Assembly: GCA_002632325.1 (NCBI GenBank)
Contig: NSJK01000005.1
Location: 62,001-126,000, forward strand
Direction of reading: 5' to 3'
DNA from: Lysobacterales bacterium
Lineage (GTDB): Bacteria > Pseudomonadota > Gammaproteobacteria > Xanthomonadales > Rhodanobacteraceae
DNA length: 64,000 nucleotides
Shown here: positions 9,489-18,834 of the stretch, piece by piece
How the letters are laid out: each line of letters opens with the position of its first letter
Numbering within the stretch: position 1 is the first letter of the stretch
Translations under genes and position numbers: made by a program
Notes under the pieces: model-generated
Database searches by the model: none
Told to the model about the DNA's origin: nothing
What the model saw: only the letters and a program-made list of their open reading frames with translations

Positions 9489-10073
9489 ATGATGCTCCGC
9501 AAGACCCGCAAACCCGAACCCAAGGCGCGCCTGAGCGCGCAGGACTGGGAACTGGCCGCACTCGAAGCCCTCGCCGAAAGCGGTCTGGCCGCGGTTGCGG
9601 TCGAACCGCTCGCGCGGCGTCTGGGCGTGACCAAGGGCAGCTTCTACTGGCACTTTCCCACTCGCGAAGCGCTGATCCAGGCCGCCATCGAACGCTGGGA
9701 AAAAAGTGACGAAGACCAGGTGATCGCACCCGCTGCCGCGGTCAGCGATCCACGCGAACGCCTGCGCGAGCTGATCCGTCAGGTCAGCCGCAAGCGCCAG
9801 TCGCATGCGGTGTTCGCGGCCTTGTTCCGTACTCTCGACCAGCCACTGGTCGGACCGCTGGTCGAGCGCGTCTCGGCGCGGCGCATCGCCTTCCTCACCG
9901 ACGCCTTCCGCCATGCGGGCTTCGATGCCAATACCGCCGCCAACCGCGCGCGGCTGGCGTTTTCGGCGTATGTCGGCTTCGTCCAACTCGCCCAGATCGG
10001 CCAGCCGCGCATGACGCACGAGGAATTCGAGGACTACATCCGCGATTTCATCGCCACCCTGATCCCGCGGTGA
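9489..10073 (+). CDS. TetR/AcrR-family transcriptional regulator
   Basis: 194 residues. The N-terminal helix-turn-helix is clear: the segment ending in LARRLGVTKGSFYWHFPTRE (about residues 35-55) is the family DNA-recognition region. The C-terminal ligand domain is alpha-helical and not informative. Its position divergent from fadE, with a palindrome between them, suggests it represses fatty-acid degradation and responds to an acyl-CoA, as FadR/PsrA-like TetR regulators do. I chose the first of two consecutive ATGs (9489); the frame is open upstream without similarity. Confidence 0.88.
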   Translation: MMLRKTRKPEPKARLSAQDWELAALEALAESGLAAVAVEPLARRLGVTKGSFYWHFPTREALIQAAIERWEKSDEDQVIAPAAAVSDPRERLRELIRQVSRKRQSHAVFAALFRTLDQPLVGPLVERVSARRIAFLTDAFRHAGFDANTAANRARLAFSAYVGFVQLAQIGQPRMTHEEFEDYIRDFIATLIPR

Positions 10074-10183
10074 GGCGAAACGACGCTTTTTCGGTTCTGT
10101 TTCGAACGCCTCGTCCCACAACAGACGCACACACGGCGTCGTGCCATCGCCCGCCCCCATGCTCGTTCGGCCATCCTCGGACA

Positions 10184-10207
10184 TGGTAAGGTAGCGAAGC
10201 CTTACCA
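10184..10207. promoter_or_regulatory. Palindrome upstream of the AbrB/PIN toxin-antitoxin pair
   Basis: An 8-bp perfect inverted repeat TGGTAAGG / CCTTACCA with an 8-nt spacer ends 15 nt before the antitoxin ATG. Toxin-antitoxin complexes normally bind such palindromes to autorepress, so this is a likely operator. Confidence 0.5.
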
Positions 10208-10222
10208 CGAGAAGCAGCCGTC

Positions 10223-10483
10223 ATGAATGCCCTCACGATCACCGCCAAAGGCCAAGTCACACTGAAACGGGACATCCTCAAGCACTTGGGCGCAAAGCCA
10301 GGCCAGAAAGTCGTCGCCGAAACCATCGCCAACGGCAAGGTCGTTCTGACCTTGGACAAGGGCGAGGAAACTCTGAACGCAGCTTTCGGCATGTTGAAGG
10401 CGCACAACAAACGCAAGAAGCCGCTCACCCTCGCTGAGATCAACAAGGCCTCCGCCAAAAGCTGGGCGGGCGAGCGCGAATGA
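10223..10483 (+). CDS. AbrB/MazE-type antitoxin
   Basis: 86 residues. The N-terminal swapped-hairpin AbrB fold is recognisable from MNALTITAKGQVTLKRDILKHLG. The charged C-terminal half (about 50-86) would wrap and neutralise the toxin. The stop overlaps the start of the PIN-domain gene by 4 nt (ATGA), a coupling typical of VapBC modules. Likely autoregulated through the palindrome just upstream. Confidence 0.85.
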   Translation: MNALTITAKGQVTLKRDILKHLGAKPGQKVVAETIANGKVVLTLDKGEETLNAAFGMLKAHNKRKKPLTLAEINKASAKSWAGERE

Positions 10484-10884
10484 GGGCCATCCTCGACACC
10501 AATGTAGTGCTGCGCTATCTGCTCGACGACGATGCCGGCCAAGCCGCCACGGCCCGCAAGTTGGTGCGACAAGCCAAGCGCCTCGTGATTCCGGTGCCGG
10601 TGTTGTGCGAAGTGGCGTGGATTCTCCTGCGCCACCTGAAGATCGACAGTGCCAAGGTGGCCGACGCCATCGATGCGCTGACCAAGTCGCCGAAAGTGGA
10701 AACCGAGCGTACGGTGGTCGCTGCCGGCATTGACTTCCTCCGAGCAGGCGGCGATTTCGCCGATGGCGCCATCGCGCAGGAAGGCAGCGACATGGGCGGC
10801 AACGTATTCGTCACTTTCGACAGACAAGCTGCGACGTTGCACACCAAGCTGCTGAAAGGCGCGGCGGTCAAGCTGTTGTTGTAA
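10480..10884 (+). CDS. PIN-domain toxin (VapC-like ribonuclease)
   Basis: 134 residues, a usual VapC length. The acidic active-site residues of PIN nucleases are visible: Asp in AILDTNVVLRYL (residue 6), Glu in CEVAW (about 43), Asp in GGDFADGAIA (about 90-95) and Asp in FVTFDR (about 115). VapC toxins cut tRNA or rRNA and are blocked by the partner antitoxin. The intact active site and coupled antitoxin suggest a functional module; the RNA target is unknown. Confidence 0.87.
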   Translation: MRAILDTNVVLRYLLDDDAGQAATARKLVRQAKRLVIPVPVLCEVAWILLRHLKIDSAKVADAIDALTKSPKVETERTVVAAGIDFLRAGGDFADGAIAQEGSDMGGNVFVTFDRQAATLHTKLLKGAAVKLLL

Positions 10885-11033
10885 GCGCGGCGCCTGCTCG
10901 AATTGCCCGTACCGTCGGATCCGCCGCGCCGGAGAATCCGGCCTTTGTCGCGCCCCGCCTTGCATTGCCCGGGACGGCTCGTTACCGTCCCGCTGTCCTG
11001 AATTGTCTCGCGCGCCATTTCGCGCCAAAACCA

Positions 11034-12821
11034 ATGCCAAGCAAACTCGAAGCGCTCAACCGCTGGGTCGACGACGTCGCCCGCCTCACCCAACCCGACC
11101 AAATCCACTGGTGCGACGGCTCGGATGCCGAAGCCGCTGCACTGCGCGCGCAGATGCTCGCCGATGGCACCCTGATCGAACTCAACCAGACCACCCACCC
11201 GGGCTGCACCCTGCATCGCTCGCACCCCTCCGACGTCGCCCGCGTCGAACACCTGACCCTGGTCTGCACGAAGAATCAGGCGGATGCCGGCCCCAACAAC
11301 CACTGGATGGAACCGACGCAGGCGCATGCGAAGATCGACGCGTTGTTCGCCGGCTGCATGAAGGGACGCACGCTCTACGTGATTCCCTACTGCATGGGCC
11401 CGATCGACTCGCCACTGTCGCGCTGCGGCGTGGAGATCACCGACTCGCCCTACGTGGTCGCCAACATGCGCATCATGACGCGCATGGGCAGCGCGGCGCT
11501 CGCGCGCATCGAGCGCGAAGGCAACTTCGTCAAGGGCCTGCATTCGACCGGCGAACTCGATCCGCAGCGCCGCTTCATCATGCATTTCCCCGAGGAACTC
11601 ACGATCAAGTCCTATGGCTCGGGCTACGGCGGCAATGCCCTGCTGGGCAAGAAATGCCATGCGCTGCGCATCGCCTCGTGGCAGGCACGCACGGAAGGCT
11701 GGCTCGCCGAACACATGCTGATCGTCGGCATCGAGAACCCGCAGGGTCAGACCCACTACATCGCCGCGGCATTTCCATCGGCTTGCGGCAAGACCAATCT
11801 GGCCATGTTGATTCCACCCGAAGGCTATCGTCAGGCCGGCTGGAAGGTGTGGACGATCGGCGACGACATCTGCTGGATGCGACCGGGCGCCGATGGACGT
11901 CTGTACGCGATCAATCCCGAGGCCGGCTTCTTCGGCGTCGCGCCGGGTACCGATCACGGCACCAATCCCAATGCACTGGCGTCGATCCAGCGCGACACGA
12001 TCTACACCAATGTCGCGGTCACCGCCGACCTGCAGCCGTGGTGGGAAGGCCTCAAGGAAGGCGCGCCCGTCACCGACTGGCAAGGCCGTCCTTACGATCC
12101 AGCCAATGGCCCGGCCGCGCATCCCAATTCGCGCTTCACGGTTTCGGCCAGGCAGGCGCCAAGCTGGTCGCCCAAGGCCGAAGACGCCCAGGGCGTGCCG
12201 ATCAGCGCGATCGTGTTCGGTGGCCGCCGGCCCTCGCTCGTGCCGCTGGTGTTCGAGGCGCGCGACTGGGCGCATGGCGTGCTGGTCGGCGCAGCGATGG
12301 GCTCGGAAACCACCGCCGCGGCAACTGGCGCAGTCGGCGTGATGCGGCGCGACTCGATGGCGATGAAGCCGTTCTGCGGCTACAACTACGGCGACTACTT
12401 CGCCCATTGGCTATCGTTCGACAAGGCCGGCGCGAAGCTCCCGAAGATCTTCCACGTCAACTGGTTCCGCAAAGGGGCCGACGGCAAGTTCCTGTGGCCG
12501 GGTTTCGGCGAGAATCTGCGCGTGCTCGAGTGGATCATCGAGCGCTGCGAGGGTCGTGCCGGCGCACAGGAAACCGCGATCGGCCTGCTGCCGCGCGCGC
12601 AGGATCTGCATACGCAAGGCCTTGCGCTGCGCGAAGGCGCACTCGACGAACTCCTCGCGATCGACCTTCCGCGCTGGGCTGCCGAAGTCGAGGACATCGG
12701 CCGCTATCTCGATTCCTTCGGCGAGCACACCCCCGCGCGCCTGCATGCCGAGCAGCGCCGCGTTGCCGCGGAATTGGCGAGCGCACAGACACCGCAGAAG
12801 CGCGCCGCAGTCGCATCCTGA
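11034..12821 (+). CDS. pckG: Phosphoenolpyruvate carboxykinase (GTP)
   Basis: 595 residues, typical of the GTP-dependent class and longer than the ATP class. It converts oxaloacetate and GTP to phosphoenolpyruvate, CO2 and GDP in gluconeogenesis. Key motifs are the P-loop with hyper-reactive Cys FPSACGKTN (about 245), the substrate loop SGYGGNALLGKKCHALRIAS (about 195-215), GDDICWMR (about 280), and the terminal NWFRKGADGKFLWPGFGENLRVLEW. I chose the ATG at 11034 because MPSKLEALNRWV matches family N-termini. Confidence 0.97.
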   Translation: MPSKLEALNRWVDDVARLTQPDQIHWCDGSDAEAAALRAQMLADGTLIELNQTTHPGCTLHRSHPSDVARVEHLTLVCTKNQADAGPNNHWMEPTQAHAKIDALFAGCMKGRTLYVIPYCMGPIDSPLSRCGVEITDSPYVVANMRIMTRMGSAALARIEREGNFVKGLHSTGELDPQRRFIMHFPEELTIKSYGSGYGGNALLGKKCHALRIASWQARTEGWLAEHMLIVGIENPQGQTHYIAAAFPSACGKTNLAMLIPPEGYRQAGWKVWTIGDDICWMRPGADGRLYAINPEAGFFGVAPGTDHGTNPNALASIQRDTIYTNVAVTADLQPWWEGLKEGAPVTDWQGRPYDPANGPAAHPNSRFTVSARQAPSWSPKAEDAQGVPISAIVFGGRRPSLVPLVFEARDWAHGVLVGAAMGSETTAAATGAVGVMRRDSMAMKPFCGYNYGDYFAHWLSFDKAGAKLPKIFHVNWFRKGADGKFLWPGFGENLRVLEWIIERCEGRAGAQETAIGLLPRAQDLHTQGLALREGALDELLAIDLPRWAAEVEDIGRYLDSFGEHTPARLHAEQRRVAAELASAQTPQKRAAVAS

Positions 12822-12904
12822 GCGCCATCGCGTCAAAATGACCCGTTTCCGGCCGTGCGCAAACGCGCGCGGTCGTGGTTTCCCTCTCGCTTCAGGTTCG
12901 AACC

Positions 12905-14527
12905 GTGACCAATCCCCAAGCCGAAGTCGCCCGCCACTGGCAGCGTGCGAACGAATGCATGCGCAGCGGTGATTACGCCGCCGCGATCGCCGAATTCGGC
13001 GCCATCGTCGAAATCGACCGTGCCCATCCGATGGCTTGGTTTGCGCTGTCCTCGGCAGCACGCGCGAGCGGCCAGTTCCGCAGCGCAGTCGAACATGCAC
13101 GCTCGGCCGCGCTCGGCATGCGCGAGAGCGGTCGCTACGACGGCCTCAATGATCTTGCCCAGTATCTGCAATCGCTGGGCGAGACGCGCTTTGCCACCCA
13201 CATCATCGAACGTGCGGGCTGGTCACGCGTCTCGATGCATCCCGACGAAGCTGCCTTGCTGGCGCAGTGTCTGGGCCTGGCCGATCGCCACGGCGATGCC
13301 TTGCAACTGCTCGATCTGGCATTCACGCGACACGCCCCCACGCCGATGCTCAGCTACACGCGCGCGATGACGCTGCGCCATCTCGGTCGCGGCGCCGAGG
13401 CCACCGCCGAGTTCGAACGCTGTCTCGCGCTTGCGCCCGATTACGCCGCGGCGATGCTGATGTTGGCCGGTCACGACGTCAATGCGGACGCCGCCGGCCA
13501 ACTCGCGCGGATCCGCACCGCGCTGGCGCGGGCGCAAGGCGACACCCTGCAACGCGCGATGCTCGACTACGCGCTGTTCATCCATCTCGATGCCGTCGAC
13601 GACACCAGCGCCGCATGGACTGCACTTGCCGAAGGTATGCGCATCAAGCGCAGCAGCCTCGACTGGGACGGCAGCCGCGATCAGGCCGACTTCACTGCAA
13701 TCAGCACCCTGTGCAACGCCGAATTCGTCAATGCGAATGCGGTCGCAGCGGCCGAACCCTCCGCCCACACGCCCGTGTTCGTGTTCGGCCTGCCGCGCAG
13801 CGGCACCACCGTGCTCGAACGCCTGCTCGCCAACCACAGTCGCATGGCCTCGGCGGGCGAGCTCAACGACTTCCATCATCAGCTGTGCTGGGAAGCCGAT
13901 TTCGCCACGCCCGACCTGCTCGACCCGCGCCTGCTCGAAGCCTGCACGACAATCGATTTCGGTGCTCTCGGCCAGGGCTATATCCAGCGCACCGACTGGC
14001 GCGCCGCCGGATCGACCCACCTGATCGACAAGTTCCCACGCAACTTTTTCCATGCCGGACTGATCCACAAGGCATTGCCACAGGCGAAGATGATCTGTCT
14101 CGTGCGTGATCCGCTCGACAGTTGCCTGTCCAACCTCAAGGAACTGTTCGCGGGCGAGTTCTATCCCTACAGTTACGATCCACTGGAAGCCGCTGCGCAT
14201 ATCGCCCGCTTCCACGACCTTCTCGCGCACTGGCGCACGGTGATGCCAGGTGCGATCCACGAGATTCTCTATGAAGAGCTGGTACGCGATCCCGCGCGCG
14301 TGATGCGTGGCGCAATCGAATTCTGCGGCCTGCCGTTCGAGCCAGCCTGCGCCGAACTCGATCGCAACGCTGCACCGTCGGCCACGGCGAGCAGTTCGCA
14401 GGTGCGACAGGCGCTGCATTCGCGTTCGATCGGTGCCTGGCGGCGTTACGCCGAGCCACTCGCCGGCGCAGCCGCGCTGCTGCGCGAGCGCCTGCCGGCG
14501 GAAGCCTTCGCCGCCCCTCCGGCTTGA
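12905..14527 (+). CDS. TPR-repeat sulfotransferase family protein
   Basis: About 540 residues. The N-terminal half (about 1-270) is a run of TPR-like helices such as DYAAAIAEFGAIVEIDRAHPMAWFALSSAA. The C-terminal half is a sulfotransferase domain: the PAPS 5'-phosphosulfate loop VFVFGLPRSGTTVLERLL lies near residue 290, and the 3'-phosphate region is LVRDPLDSCLSN. Such TPR-sulfotransferase fusions are common in proteobacteria and presumably sulfate proteins or surface glycans; the substrate is unknown. The start is uncertain: GTG at 12905 gives a short natural N-terminus, and GTG at 12875 is also in frame. Neither has a strong ribosome site. Confidence 0.82.
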   Translation: MTNPQAEVARHWQRANECMRSGDYAAAIAEFGAIVEIDRAHPMAWFALSSAARASGQFRSAVEHARSAALGMRESGRYDGLNDLAQYLQSLGETRFATHIIERAGWSRVSMHPDEAALLAQCLGLADRHGDALQLLDLAFTRHAPTPMLSYTRAMTLRHLGRGAEATAEFERCLALAPDYAAAMLMLAGHDVNADAAGQLARIRTALARAQGDTLQRAMLDYALFIHLDAVDDTSAAWTALAEGMRIKRSSLDWDGSRDQADFTAISTLCNAEFVNANAVAAAEPSAHTPVFVFGLPRSGTTVLERLLANHSRMASAGELNDFHHQLCWEADFATPDLLDPRLLEACTTIDFGALGQGYIQRTDWRAAGSTHLIDKFPRNFFHAGLIHKALPQAKMICLVRDPLDSCLSNLKELFAGEFYPYSYDPLEAAAHIARFHDLLAHWRTVMPGAIHEILYEELVRDPARVMRGAIEFCGLPFEPACAELDRNAAPSATASSSQVRQALHSRSIGAWRRYAEPLAGAAALLRERLPAEAFAAPPA

Positions 14528-14588
14528 ACAGGCCTCGGTCGCGCAGGTCATAAACCTTTGCCGCCCATCGTGCATCCAAGCTGGCAAG

Positions 14589-15209
14589 ATGAACGCCTGC
14601 CTGACCCTGCCGATGCCGATGAGCCAAGCCGCGCTCGACCACGCCAGCGGTGACGACGATGCGCTGCTGGTGCGACGCGCCGCTGGCGGCGACCTGCGCG
14701 CATTCGAAAATCTCTACCGGCGCCATGTCGCGCGCGTGCACGGCGTGCTCTGGCGCATCTGCGGCATGAACAGCGCGCGTGCCGAGGAGCTCACCCAGGA
14801 AGCCTTCGTGCGCGCCTGGCAAGGGCTTGCCGGTTTCCGTTTCGAGAGCGCGTTCGCCACCTGGCTGCATCGGCTCGCGATCAACATCGCGCTGATGGAT
14901 CTGCGCAGTCAGGGTCCCGAGCACGCCTGCGATGCGGACACGCTGGAAGCACTCGGCGGCAGTCACCAGCCCTTCTGCGCCGGCGAACGTGCCGATCTCG
15001 AACAAGCGGTGGCGAACTTGCCGCCGCGCGCACGCGCGGTGCTCGTGCTGCATGATGTCGAAGGCTGGAAGCACGAGGAAATCAGCCGCGAACTGGGCAT
15101 GGCGGTGGGCTCGTCGAAAGCGCAACTGCATCGTGCGCGCGGCCTGTTGCGCGCGATGCTGAGCGATCACGCCGCGCCAGCGCCGCGTGCACGAGGTGAA
15201 TCGACATGA
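14589..15209 (+). CDS. ECF-type RNA polymerase sigma factor
   Basis: 206 residues with sigma regions 2 and 4 and no region 3. Region 2 is seen at about 38-105 (FENLYRRHVARVHGVLWRI, ELTQEAFVRAWQGL, FATWLHRLAINI). Region 4 is at about 135-190 (LPPRARAVLVLHDVEGWKHEEISRELGMAVGSSKAQLHRAR). The stop overlaps the next ATG by 4 nt (ATGA), linking it to a one-TM protein that may be its anti-sigma factor. The target regulon is unknown. Confidence 0.92.
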   Translation: MNACLTLPMPMSQAALDHASGDDDALLVRRAAGGDLRAFENLYRRHVARVHGVLWRICGMNSARAEELTQEAFVRAWQGLAGFRFESAFATWLHRLAINIALMDLRSQGPEHACDADTLEALGGSHQPFCAGERADLEQAVANLPPRARAVLVLHDVEGWKHEEISRELGMAVGSSKAQLHRARGLLRAMLSDHAAPAPRARGEST

Positions 15210-15646
15210 ATGACTTCGAACTGCAGCGCAGGCTGCTTGCCTTGCACACAGCGCGAGCACCGCAAGCGGATCTGTGGCCGGCGATTGCCGCGCGCATCAC
15301 GGTGTCGGCCAAGGCATCCGCATCACGCCGGCATCCGCGCCGGATCATGCTGGCCGCGGCGGCAAGTCTGCTGCTCGCACTCACCGCGGGCGCCTTCGGC
15401 TATCGCTGGCTGAAGATGAACGCAACCACATCCATCGGCCCATCGAACCCATTGCAGCTCGCCCGCACGCACGCACCCAACGACGATCCACGCCTGCTCT
15501 CCGGTGCGATCGTGCTCGATGCGGCGCAGGCGCAAATCGAGCAGGCCATGCAAATGAAACCGCAGCATCCGCTGCTCACCGATCTGCTCAAGCGCACTCA
15601 GGCGCGACGCAGTCGTCTAGACCAGTTCGGCCAGCAGGCCGGCTGA
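15206..15646 (+). CDS. Small one-TM protein, probable anti-sigma factor
   Basis: 146 residues. Residues 1-46 form a cytoplasmic N-terminus, a single membrane segment spans about 47-66 (MLAAAASLLLALTAGAFGY), and the rest would be periplasmic. There is no Cys, so it is not a ZAS-type zinc anti-sigma factor. The anti-sigma role is inferred from position, overlap with the sigma gene, and topology; there is no recognisable family motif. It is followed at 22 nt by a DUF4097 protein, so the three genes probably form one operon. Confidence 0.65.
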   Translation: MNDFELQRRLLALHTARAPQADLWPAIAARITVSAKASASRRHPRRIMLAAAASLLLALTAGAFGYRWLKMNATTSIGPSNPLQLARTHAPNDDPRLLSGAIVLDAAQAQIEQAMQMKPQHPLLTDLLKRTQARRSRLDQFGQQAG

Positions 15647-15667
15647 TCCATAACGGAGTCCATTCCC

Positions 15668-16570
15668 ATGAAATCCATTGCCTGCCCTGCACTCGTTCTC
15701 GTCCTGCTCGCAAGTTGCGTCGTCCAAGCGCAGACGCCGATCAACCAGAGCCGCGCGGTCAACACCGATGCACGCATCGAGGTCTCCAACATCAAGGGCT
15801 CGATTTCGGTGCGCGGCTGGGACAAGGCCGAAGTCGCCATCAGCGGCACGCTCGGCGCGGGCGCCAAGGGCCTGACGATCGACGGCGATGGCGCGAGCCT
15901 GCGCATCAAGGTCGAGCCCCCCACGAGCAAAGGCTGGTTCAGTTGGGCCGCGGATACCGCGATGGGCGACACCACGCTCGAACTCAAGGTGCCACGCAAC
16001 GCGGCGATGAAGATCGAATCGGTCAGCGCCAATGTCGATCTGGGCGAGGTCAATGGACGCAGCCTGTCGGTGGACTCGGTGAGCGGCAAGCTGCGTCTGG
16101 ACAGCGGCGCTGCCGAACTCGACATCGACAGCGTCAGCGGCGATGTCGAGATCCATGGCAAGGCGAGCAAGTCGCACGTGGAGACCGTCTCGGGCAACAT
16201 TCGCAGTCGCGGGCTCACCGGCGAGACGGGATTCGAGACGGTGTCGGGCGACATCGATGTCGACAACGGCGACTATCGCCGGCTGTCTGCAGAAAGCGTC
16301 TCCGGCGATCTCGAGCTGCGCGGCGCGCCCAGCGCCGACGCCGACATCAGCATTGAATCGATGAGCGGCGACGTGCACCTGCGCCTGCCCGAGACGATCT
16401 CGGCCAAGCTGCAGGCTTCCACGTTCAGCGGCGACATCCGCAGTGATTTCGGCACCAGCAAGTCGCCCGATCACGGTCCCGGCAGCAATCTCGAAGTGAC
16501 TTTGGGCAGTGGCAGCGCCAAGGTCCGCATCGAGACCTTCAGCGGCGACATCGAGATCCGCAAACCCTGA
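15668..16570 (+). CDS. Secreted DUF4097 beta-strand repeat protein
   Basis: 300 residues. A signal peptide ends near residue 22 (LLASCVVQAQ); an LLASC lipobox could alternatively make it a lipoprotein. The rest is a repeated beta-strand pattern with units like ESVSGDLELRG, DSVSGDVEIHG and ETVSGNIRSRG, the hallmark of DUF4097 (putative beta-helical adhesin-like domain). It lies in an operon with an ECF sigma factor and its presumed anti-sigma partner, an arrangement that suggests an envelope-stress output. Function unknown. Confidence 0.85.
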   Translation: MKSIACPALVLVLLASCVVQAQTPINQSRAVNTDARIEVSNIKGSISVRGWDKAEVAISGTLGAGAKGLTIDGDGASLRIKVEPPTSKGWFSWAADTAMGDTTLELKVPRNAAMKIESVSANVDLGEVNGRSLSVDSVSGKLRLDSGAAELDIDSVSGDVEIHGKASKSHVETVSGNIRSRGLTGETGFETVSGDIDVDNGDYRRLSAESVSGDLELRGAPSADADISIESMSGDVHLRLPETISAKLQASTFSGDIRSDFGTSKSPDHGPGSNLEVTLGSGSAKVRIETFSGDIEIRKP

Positions 16571-16576
16571 TCGGAC

Positions 16577-17656
16577 TCAGACCCCCACGCGCAGGGCCAA
16601 CACGTCACCGAGCAAGGCCTGCGCGGTGACCTCGGGGCCCGCGCCCGCGCCCTGGATCACCAGCGGCTGGGCGCGATAGCGCTGGGTAGTGAGCGCGAAC
16701 AGGTTGTCGGCACCGGCCAGACGTGCGGCCGGATGCGTCGATGCGACTTCGGTGAGGCCGATGCGGGCGTGGCCCTTTTCGTCGAGCCGCGCAAGGAAGC
16801 GCAACAACTTGCCCTCGGCCGCCGCCTGTTGGCGACGCTGTTCGAGTGGCGCATCGAATTCTTCGAGCCGCGTGAGGAATTCATCGAGCGACAAGCCGCG
16901 CAACTGGGCCGGCACCAGACTCTCGACCTCGACATCGGCAACATCCAGCGCGTGCCCCGCAGTGCGTGCGAGGATCAGCAGCTTGCGCGCGACATCCGCG
17001 CCGCCGAGGTCGATGCGCGGATCTGGCTCGGTGTAGCCAAACGCACGCGCCTCGCGCAACAGGGCGGAAAACGGCCGGCTGCCGTCGAACTGATTGAACA
17101 GCCACGACAGTGAACCGGAGAACACGCCATCGAGCGCGAGCAGGCGATCGCCGCAATCGCGCAGGCGTCGCAGCGTCGACAGCACCGGCAGGCCGGCACC
17201 GACCGTCGCCGCATCGCCATAGCTCACGCGGCCACGATGACTGGCGAGCTTGAGCGCATCCCACGCGGCCAGCGCCTCGCCGGTGGCCGCCTTGTTCGCG
17301 CTGACGACGTGATAGCCCGCGGCGAGCCAGTCGGCATGACGCCCGGCCTCGTCCGCCGACGCGGTGGCATCGATGATCACGCGGCGCGCCGCCCCGCTGG
17401 CGTTGAGCGCGGCGAGCAGGCTGGCATCGTCGCGACCGGGTTCGGCCTGACCGAGCTGCGCCACCACCTGGGCCGGCACGATGCCGCGCGCATTGGCGAT
17501 CTGGCGCCGCGAATTGGCGGCGCCGACCAGATACAGCCGCTCCGCGGACGGTGTGGCCAGCAATTTGAGCAGTGCACCACCGACCACGCCGGTGCCGAGC
17601 AGGACGAGAGCGGTATCGGCTACCGCGGGCGCCAGCGAACGAGGCACCGCGCTCAC
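16577..17656 (-). CDS. hom: Homoserine dehydrogenase (monofunctional, no ACT domain)
   Basis: 359 residues. It starts with the NAD(P)-binding glycine motif LLGTGVVGGALLKLL and has SANKAATG near residue 115 and the HSD signature region YGDAATVGAGLPVLSTLRRL followed by GVFSGSLSWLFNQFDG. It reduces aspartate semialdehyde to homoserine. It has neither an aspartokinase domain nor a C-terminal ACT domain, so it lacks the usual threonine-feedback module. The start GTG overlaps the metB stop (GTGA), as the last gene of metX-metB-hom, so homoserine supply is co-regulated with methionine synthesis by the upstream riboswitch. Confidence 0.94.
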   Translation of the reverse strand: MSAVPRSLAPAVADTALVLLGTGVVGGALLKLLATPSAERLYLVGAANSRRQIANARGIVPAQVVAQLGQAEPGRDDASLLAALNASGAARRVIIDATASADEAGRHADWLAAGYHVVSANKAATGEALAAWDALKLASHRGRVSYGDAATVGAGLPVLSTLRRLRDCGDRLLALDGVFSGSLSWLFNQFDGSRPFSALLREARAFGYTEPDPRIDLGGADVARKLLILARTAGHALDVADVEVESLVPAQLRGLSLDEFLTRLEEFDAPLEQRRQQAAAEGKLLRFLARLDEKGHARIGLTEVASTHPAARLAGADNLFALTTQRYRAQPLVIQGAGAGPEVTAQALLGDVLALRVGV

Positions 17657-18834
17657 GCACTCACCTGTTTGCGCGGTTTGAATGCCTGCGCGCGCTGCAG
17701 CGCGGCTTCGATGTCGCGGCACAGATCGTCGCCATCCTCGATGCCCACCGACACCCGCAACAGACTGTCGCTGATACCCGCGGCCTGACGCGCTTCGGGC
17801 GCCATCGAGGCATGCGTCATGCTCGCCGGATGCGCGATCAGGCTCTCCACGCCGCCGAGTGATTCGGCCAGCGAGAAGAACTCGAGCCCATCGACAAAGG
17901 CCTCGAGCGCGGTACTGCCGCCATCGAGTTCGAAACTGAGCATGGCACCAAAACCCGCCTGCTGGCGCGCGGCGAGTGCATGCCCCGGATGCTCGGCAAG
18001 GCCCGGCCAATACGCGCGCGTCACGGCCGGGTGCGCGTCGAGCAGCGCGGCAATGCGCGCGGCATTCTCGCAATGCGCGCGCAGGCGCGGGCCGAGCGTG
18101 CGCAGGCCGCGCAAGGTGAGGAAACTGTCGAACGGCGCACCGGTCAGACCCAGACAATTGCCCCACCACTTGAGCTGCTCGGCCACCGCTGCGTCGCGCG
18201 CGATCACCGCGCCACCGACGACATCGCTGTGGCCGTTGATGTACTTGGTGGTCGAGTGCACAACCACGTCGGCACCCAGAGAAATCGGCTGCTGCAGGGC
18301 CGGCGAGAGGAAGGTGTTGTCGACCACGCACAGCGCACCGACCGCGTGCGCGGCCTGAGCAACGTGGCGCACGTCGGTGATGCGCAGCAGCGGATTCGAC
18401 GGGGTTTCCACCCACACCAGCGCCGGCTTGTCGGCGAGCGCTGCGGCCAGCTTGACCGGATCGGTGAGATCGACGAAGGCGACGCTGAAGCGGCCCTTCT
18501 TCGCCCAGGCATCGAGCAGACGCCAGGTACCACCGTAGCAATCGTGCGCGGCCAGCACGCGGCCGCCCTGCGGCACCAGTTCGAGCGCGAGTGCCACCGC
18601 GGCCATGCCGCTGGCAGTCACCACACCGCCGGCGCCGCCTTCCAGATCGGCCAGCGCACTGGCCAGTTGGTCACGCGTGGGATTGCCGCTGCGCGAGTAG
18701 TCGTAGGCGCGCTTGCGACCGAAGCCTTCGAACGTGTAGTTCGTGCTCAGATGCAGCGGCGGTACCACCGCGCCATGTTGCGTGTCGCTTTCAATGCCGG
18801 CACGGACGGCGCGGGTTTGCGCTGCAAGACTCAC
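17653..18834 (-). CDS. metB: Cystathionine gamma-synthase (or O-acyl-homoserine sulfhydrylase), PLP enzyme
   Basis: 393 residues, Cys/Met-metabolism PLP family. Visible motifs: YDYSRSGNPTRDQLASALADLE, the pyridoxal lysine in VVHSTTKYINGHSDVVGG (about 195-212), and the C-terminal SLGGVESLIAHPASMTHASM. It condenses O-acyl-homoserine with cysteine to give cystathionine; sequence alone does not exclude direct sulfhydrylation. The GTG start at 18834 overlaps the metX stop by 4 nt (GTGA), and the stop overlaps hom in the same way. Confidence 0.93.
   Translation of the reverse strand: MSLAAQTRAVRAGIESDTQHGAVVPPLHLSTNYTFEGFGRKRAYDYSRSGNPTRDQLASALADLEGGAGGVVTASGMAAVALALELVPQGGRVLAAHDCYGGTWRLLDAWAKKGRFSVAFVDLTDPVKLAAALADKPALVWVETPSNPLLRITDVRHVAQAAHAVGALCVVDNTFLSPALQQPISLGADVVVHSTTKYINGHSDVVGGAVIARDAAVAEQLKWWGNCLGLTGAPFDSFLTLRGLRTLGPRLRAHCENAARIAALLDAHPAVTRAYWPGLAEHPGHALAARQQAGFGAMLSFELDGGSTALEAFVDGLEFFSLAESLGGVESLIAHPASMTHASMAPEARQAAGISDSLLRVSVGIEDGDDLCRDIEAALQRAQAFKPRKQVSA

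Noticed and set aside
17657..18541. Longer homoserine dehydrogenase with a 295-residue N-terminal extension
   Set aside because: The extension is antisense-quality sequence in another frame of metB. The GTG at 17656 overlaps the metB stop and starts directly at the NAD-binding strand.
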